From assembly GCF_000003815.2 (NCBI RefSeq), contig NC_049983.1, positions 27,174,919 through 27,210,143 of the forward strand: a stretch of 35,225 nucleotides of DNA, written 5' to 3'. Every line of letters starts with the position of its first letter. Position 1 is the first letter of the stretch. Below are positions 30,000-35,225 of the stretch, piece by piece. The DNA is from Branchiostoma floridae. Taxonomy: Eukaryota; Chordata; Leptocardii; Amphioxiformes; Branchiostomatidae. The notes beneath the pieces are model-generated. The model was not told where the DNA came from and ran no database searches. It saw only the letters and a program-made list of their open reading frames with translations. The position numbers and the translations under genes were made by a program.

Positions 30000-30519
30000 A
30001 CAGAGAGCAGTCTGACATTGTTGTAGCATTTAACTTCTAGCCTGAGTTTCAGCACCATGGACAGTAGCTGTGAATAAAATCTTTTCCCCAGTAGGGAAGG
30101 TTAGTTAGTGGTTGTGCCTATTCTCCTGCTGATTTTATGTGATTTGTGCTTAAACAGGGTTTCAGAAGACATTTCTACTTTGTGCTCGTCCTGGATGGGC
30201 ACTTAGAGCAATACAGATGTCAATCAATCCATCCATCAATCATGTGCAGTTGTCAGGTCCTGATGCATAACGGCTGCACACGGACCATTTGTGCAGGAGA
30301 TGCTCGCTGAGTTAGGCAGGGAGTTGGAGAAGGGAGGAGGGTGAGGAAATTATGTGGATTCAGGACTATTCATGAAAACAGTTGAGAGAGCTGAATGGTG
30401 GTCCTTGAGCACATTTGCCAAAGGATATGAGTGCCATTCTTAAAGATTCATGCCTGGATGTAAGAACTGTTATCAGTTTTCCTTTAATGGAGCGGTCCCT
30501 CCTTACGTCACACCACTGT
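30000..30519. other. Array edge and simple-tailed sequence
   Basis: A decayed partial unit (TTTCAGCACCATGGACAG) lies at 30047-30064, out of register with the array. At 30212-30240 a TCAATCAATCCATCCATCAA run follows CTTAGAGCAATACAGATG and may be the tail of a short retroelement; this is weak. Confidence 0.4.
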
Positions 30520-31235
30520 TGCTGAGACATCCCAAGACGTGATAAGAATCTTATTGCTTCCTTAGACATCTTGACTATACATCTTAAAGACCTGATCCAC
30601 CCTTATAGTCACAGCTGAGATGTGATAAGCATCTTATTGCTTTTGTAGATGTCCTGACTATACATCTTAAGGATCTGAGTCCTGTTAAGTCATAGCTGAG
30701 ACATGGTGAACATCTTCTTGCTTTCTTAGATGTTTTGAATTTTTCCTTACATCATGGCTGAAACACCTCAGGATGTTATAAACTTCTTATTGCTGCTTCT
30801 ATGAATGTCTTTTTCTGTTTATCTTAAGAACCTGACCCGCCTTGCGTCATAGCTGAGACGTGATAAGCATCTTATTGCTTTTGTAGACGTCTTGACTATA
30901 CATCTTAAGAACTTGAGCCCTGTTAAGTTGTAGATGATATATGGTGAACGTCTTATTGCTTTCTTAAATGTTTTGGCTTTTTCCTTACAACTGAAACACC
31001 CCAGGATGTTATAAACTTCTTATAGCTGCATCAGATGTCTTGGCTGTATATCTTAAGAAGCCGATCCGCCTTACGTCAAAGCTGAGACGTGGAGAACATG
31101 TTGATGATGGGTGTTGATGTCACAGCCGTGCATCTTAAGATGCTGACCTGTCTTGAGCTGACATGTGGGGTGATGGTCCGCCCTAAGATGCCCTGAGACA
31201 TGGTCAGCATGTTAATGCCATGGTTGTGGCCTTGC
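30520..31235. repeat. Degenerate minisatellite, about 80-bp unit with 239-bp higher order
   Basis: Units of the form GCTGAGACGTGATAAGCATC, TTATTGCTTTTGTAGAYGTC, TTGACTATACATCTTAAGA and CCTGATCCGCCTTACGTCA recur about nine times with decay. GCTGAGA at 30613 and 30852 begin closely matching stretches, an offset of 239, indicating duplication of three units together. Confidence 0.88.
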
Positions 31236-31564
31236 ATGGTGAACATGTGAACATTCTGTAACAACATCTAATGATAAGATGAAATGCAGTCTGTGAAGGA
31301 TTTCCCCAACACAATCAATAAGATGTACGGCAAGCATCTTAATGTCTAATGTCTAATTCCTGCATGAGTCTTAAGATAGCCTGCTTAAGATATTCAGACA
31401 TTGGAACCCCAGTAGTGTCTTGAGATACAGTGTGAATGATGGCCCCGATCTGTGCAGGGACTGGTGCTGCTAGTTTTAAGTCTAAGATGGGCCAACACTA
31501 CTTTCCTGAATGCCCCACACTTGAGAGTTCAGCATTTACTTGGAGGAAGCCAGATTTCAGATCC
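31236..31564. other. Unique sequence, nothing recognised
   Basis: Only short repeated words (TAATGTCTAATGTCTAAT near 31340). Confidence 0.35.
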
Positions 31565-31810
31565 GTACATTAACTGTACTGTCCCCAGGACCCAAGGTTC
31601 AGATCTGTATTAATGCACTGTCCCCAAACATGGAGCCAGGGTTCAGGTCTATATAATTACTGTACGGTCCCCAGAAGCCAGGGTTCACATCTGTATAATT
31701 ACTGTACTGTCCCCAACATGGAGGCAGTATTCACACCTGTATAATTACTGTACTGTCCCCAATATGGAGCCAGGACTCACACCTGTATAATTACTGCACT
31801 GTCCCCAAAC
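31565..31810. repeat. Minisatellite of about 46-53 bp, 5-6 units, related to that at 1551
   Basis: Units contain ATAATTACTGTACTGTCCCC, then a variable part with ATGGAGCCAGGRYTCA and CACCTGT. The core ATTACTGTACTGTCCCCA is the same as that of the 41-bp array at 1551-1847; the rest of the unit differs. Confidence 0.9.
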
Positions 31811-32273
31811 ATGGCCCTGGTAATGAAGTTGTGAGGCTCAGGAGAGATTGGGCCGTTTGTCAGCCATAGACAGGTCGTAATCAGGCTGGAATAAGTCTGT
31901 TTTACGGTTCACAGTTCTAACTCATACTGTCATAGACTCATGTCTCAAAGTCTTAAACTTTAAGAATTACAATCTTCATGACTGACTCATGATCAATTCT
32001 CGAAGTCTTGACCTTCAAGAATTGAAATCTTCATGACTGACATGTGGTTCCCCAGTTGCTCACTGCTCTTGTTGATCCATTGGATTGTTCCATGGATAAA
32101 GAGGGGCTATCAGCATGCATGGTGTTTTATTATTTATTTCTTTGTTACCTAATGCCTTAAGGATAATTGTTTATAGTGTGTCTGTCTGTCTATGTGTTTC
32201 TGTGACAATTCATTGTCAGTACTAGTGCTGCAGTTTTTGTTCATGGGATTTGAGTGCAAAACATTGTGTGTTA
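31811..32273. other. Unique sequence with a short local duplication
   Basis: TCTTCATGACTGAC recurs at about 31972 and 32027 with the flanking word AAGAATT. No gene is supported. Confidence 0.4.
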
Positions 32274-32517
32274 GGGGGTGAAGTATGCCATCTCTGATTG
32301 CCTTGTGTGATAGAGACTGACTCATAGCTCCATTGACAAGCATGCCATTCCCCGTCCTTTGATAATGTATAGCAGGAAGACCAGGGTATATGTGAGGGGG
32401 TGAAGTCTGCCATATCTGATTGCTGTGTGTGATACAAGACTGACTGACTCATAACCCCATTGACACATATGCCATCCCCATCCTATGATAATGTATAGCA
32501 GGAGGACCAGGGCAAGG
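32274..32517. repeat. 122-bp tandem duplication
   Basis: GGGGGTGAAGTMTGCCAT begins at 32274 and 32396. Both copies run through CTGATTGC, GACTGACTCATA, CCATTGACA and GATAATGTATAGCAGGA. Minus-strand open frames show two similar halves simply because of this duplication. Confidence 0.95.
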
Positions 32518-33040
32518 CCAGGAGCAATCCTGTAGTTAATTGTATGAGTTGTTCCCAGCAGGGGATTAAATAGGTCACATGGAGGGGCATTTGTTTCAGT
32601 CTGAGCTGATGGTATCTCACTGGACTGGGGTACATCGGTGGCACCGTGTTCAGAATCAAATGTGCATATTCCTTGACTTAGCAATGAAAATATTTTGCAT
32701 GCACAACGAAACACACAAAGCATGAAAAGATTAGTTTTGCTTTTGAGGAAAATTGCCTATTGTGCACTCGCTGAAATCACTACAGCTTTGGTGACATAGT
32801 CCCAATTTACCGATGCAGCCAGAAGTAACCAGACGCTAGAATCAATGAAACCTAAGGATAGAATAGAATATTCCTCCATGTAGAGTAGAATAGATAAATT
32901 CATATCTGCATAGTGGATTTCCTCACGTTCCTTCTCTTTTTAGATTAAAGGTCTCATCAAAACCTGTTAATTAAAACAGTCACGTAATTAAAAGTCCAAT
33001 AATATGATTTAGCAAGGCGTCAGGGGAGTATCGGCTAAAA
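32518..33040. other. Intron-like sequence
   Basis: No exon, RNA or repeat is supported. Confidence 0.35.
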
Positions 33041-33245
33041 CAACCCAATATCACTGATACAATTAATGACTATCTGGAACAATATGAGAATTATTGTAGT
33101 CACAGATCCCATCCTGACATTGTGTTGTGATTAGGGAAGCTCCAGCTTAACAACCCGATATCATTGGTACAACTAATGACTATTCAGAATTAATGAGAAT
33201 TATTGTAGTTTCAGATCCCCATCTCAGATTGTGTTGTCGCAGCTG
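33041..33245. repeat. 110-bp tandem duplication
   Basis: CAACCCRATATCAYTGRTAC begins at 33041 and 33151. Both copies run through AATGACTAT, ATGAGAATTATTGTAGT, CAGATCCC and TTGTGTTGT. Confidence 0.93.
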
Positions 33246-33770
33246 GTGGTGAATATGTTGGATGCTGCATCAAGTCCACTGCCTCCGGCAGACTGGGTTA
33301 TTTGTTAAACACTATGAATAAAACATGCAGGATAGAGTCATGGAGGCAGATATCAGCCCACACTCCTGTATTAACATTCCTTATACACAGGCTACATGTA
33401 AATGTATTCAATATACAGAAAGGGAATGAAGGGAGCTTTAAGCTAAGTTTAAGTCTTTAATTTGTTTCTTACGTAAAACTATGATTATTTTGTTTTTCTG
33501 CAGTCTTTCTGTTATGTGATTTATTCATGTACTACATGTTTAAAACCACCTAGGAAGAATAGCTGAAATATCCAGCTAGTTGTGGATATAAACAAAGTCA
33601 AGGTTAAAGGAGCTACTGGAATTTCCTCAGTTACTGTGTAACTCATTTGCATATCAATTCAGATACTCATTCATACAGAGGTTACACTAGCTCTCGGTCA
33701 CTGGTGAAGTTGATGCTGTCTTTTTAAAATTATCCAGCCGCTTGATTTGTTTTTATCCAGAACATGATTC
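33246..33770. other. AT-rich intron-like sequence
   Basis: An acceptor-like TTTGTTTTTCTGCAG near 33490-33504 has only a short open stretch after it and no donor. Nothing is called. Confidence 0.35.
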
Positions 33771-34240
33771 TCAAATTTTTAACCAGATAGGTAGTCCAAA
33801 CGACTGCTAGAATGTTGCTGTGAGATATGATGATATTACGGAGAGATACATGTCATGACTGTTCGTCAGACAGGGTATTTATCCTCACTGGTGTTTTTAT
33901 CACGTAAACTGACATTATTCCAGAATGTACAATCATTATCATATTTCAAAGCAGGTAGCTGGTCCAAATGACTGCTAGAATGTTCCTGTGAGAGATACTG
34001 ACAGCTACAGTTGTTTATTTGGTCATGAATGTCTGTCTGACAGGGTTATTCTCAAGTAAACTCACATTTTTCCTGAACGTACAATAAAATGCAGCGATCA
34101 TGTATGATCATCACATTTCAAAACAGACAGGTGGTCCATATGACTGCTAGAATGATCCTGTGAGAGATGGTGATATCATATACTGAGGGCTACAGTTGTT
34201 GGTTCGGTCATGAATGTCCATCTGATGGAGTATTCTCCCA
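33771..34240. repeat. Triplication, about 170-bp unit
   Basis: GACTGCTAGAATGWTSCTGTG begins at 33802, 33970 and 34142 (offsets 168 and 172), preceded each time by GGTRGTCCA or GGTCCA and followed by TCATGA, GTCTGACAGG-like and GTAAACTSACAT words. Confidence 0.92.
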
Positions 34241-35019
34241 GACAGAAACGTCCCCATGTCTCCTGCACTTCATTGACATTCCAGTGCAGTAGAGAAGTGT
34301 TCCCGATCCCTGCAGAGCTTCAGGAGATATTACAGGACTAAAGTGGGTTGTTGTGCCCCGAATACTGCAGTTTATGATTCCCAACACTACTGCATGGGCT
34401 GTCCCTCAGGAGATATTCGCTGCATTTTATTCTACCTGACATTTTTTTTTCAATGTTCGTCCTGATGTATTATGCCTGGAAAAAGGCCTAATACCTTTTG
34501 TATATGTAATATTAGATGTATAATGTGTGCAAATTGGCTCAATATGTCCCAGATCTCTGTTTAACAGTCTGTGTATTCATGTATAATTTAATAAGAGTAC
34601 TGCTACTACTGTTTTGGACAAATCATATATCAAATATTCCTTCATTTGTTCTCCAAAGCTTGTAACATTGTAAGAGAGAAAATTATCAGAATCCCTTCCT
34701 TTTTTTCTCAATTTCTGAAACATTGCTATCTTTAGTCTCTGTACCAGTGTTTTGGATATTATTTCATTTCAATATACATTATATAAAATGCTGATGAATG
34801 TAGCTTTTTAATCCTTTAACATTATAAGGGGGAAATGATGTGACTCCTGGTTGCCCTGAGGTTGTTCTGCTGGTACAAAGTGGCTGATTGTGAGCCCAGT
34901 TTGCAGTGAATCCCCAGGAGTGCCTGTCCCATGAGAAATCACCATTCCCTCCTCTGTACCCTGTGGAAGGGTTTAGTGGTTTCTGTGCCAGGTTTACACC
35001 TGAGGACGGTTCCGTGTAT
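34241..35019. other. AT-rich intron-like sequence, nothing recognised
   Basis: T-rich runs near 34440 and 34700. No gene, RNA or repeat is supported. Confidence 0.35.
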
Positions 35020-35225
35020 GATTATGTCACAGCCTGCGGCGGGACGGAGTCAGTCTGTATAGATTCTACAGTTGTTTGTTGTCGTGACGACCACGTATCC
35101 GTGACGACCGGGTGCTCGATCACACGGTGCGTGGCACGTCAGATTTATGAAGCCGACCTCAGCGATGGTAGCGACGCGGCGGCGTGTGTGCGGGGGAATA
35201 ACGATGGTGCACGCTGCAGGATGGA
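35020..35225 (+). promoter_or_regulatory. CpG-rich stretch at window edge, possible third promoter/first exon
   Basis: Sharp rise in CpG compared with the AT-rich sequence to its left. CGTGACGACC occurs twice (35084 and 35101), and there is a GCGACGCGGCGGCG core near 35171. An ATG at 35203 opens MVHAAGW and runs off the window. A first exon comparable to those at 7595 and 13220 is possible; the edge prevents a decision. Confidence 0.3.

Noticed and set aside
28970-30058. Open frames of 300-359 codons on both strands as a repeat protein gene
   Set aside because: They are open in five of six frames because the 21-bp unit lacks stops. The longest plus frame begins without an ATG, and there is no splice or domain support.
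1-35225. tRNA, rRNA, snRNA genes and CRISPR arrays
   Set aside because: No tRNA B-box/A-box pair or other RNA signature was found by reading. The regular repeats are directly abutting minisatellites without unique spacers, so they are not CRISPR arrays.

Overview
The window looks like invertebrate deuterostome nuclear DNA, most likely a cephalochordate (amphioxus). It is intron-like and AT-leaning, with dense minisatellites, several families of short non-autonomous DNA transposons, LINE 3-prime ends and two 100-N assembly gaps (15479-15578 and 17136-17235). There is no operon-like or bacterial gene organisation. The organism call is inference from repeat style; no diagnostic gene is present.

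Protein-coding content is minimal. Two short exon-like segments on the + strand are the best candidates: ATG 7595 to a donor after 7686, and ATG 13220 to a donor after 13296. Each has an in-frame stop upstream of its ATG, each lies beside a CpG-richer stretch with promoter-type motifs, and each ends in the same phase with the same two bases (CG, the start of an Arg codon). That is what alternative first exons spliced to one shared downstream exon would look like, and the shared exon would lie right of the window. A third CpG-rich stretch, with an ATG at 35203, is cut by the right edge. I do not recognise the protein family.

Layout: 1-2.3 kb holds a 323-bp tandem duplication and a 41-bp minisatellite. 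A CRE/E-box cluster (2.25 kb) and a TA-flanked MITE (2.72-2.94 kb) follow. 4-7 kb has local duplications. 7.3-7.7 kb is the first exon candidate. At 9.3-9.9 kb a hAT-like MITE sits inside a minisatellite. 10.5-12.2 kb has tandem repeats and an exon-like segment of uncertain strand. 12.9-13.3 kb is the best promoter and first exon. 13.4-17.3 kb has two MITE families, a PBX-MEIS site triplet and a minus-strand LINE end. 18.3-19.9 kb has a palindromic cluster and a second LINE end with an expanded tail. 19.93 kb has paired nuclear-receptor DR0 motifs. 22.0-23.6 kb is rich in CAGGTG E-boxes. 25.0-26.8 kb has two well-preserved MITEs and a 91-bp repeat. 27.6 kb has a long hairpin. 29.1-30.0 kb is a 43-copy, 21-bp minisatellite with no indels. 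30.5-34.2 kb is a succession of degenerate repeats.

The long open frames across the minisatellites arise because the repeat units lack stops; they are not evidence of genes. The main interest is in the repeat biology (nested MITEs, LINE-tail expansion, higher-order minisatellite, fold-back elements) and in a few dense transcription-factor motif groups that could be enhancers of the gene whose 5-prime end appears to lie here.
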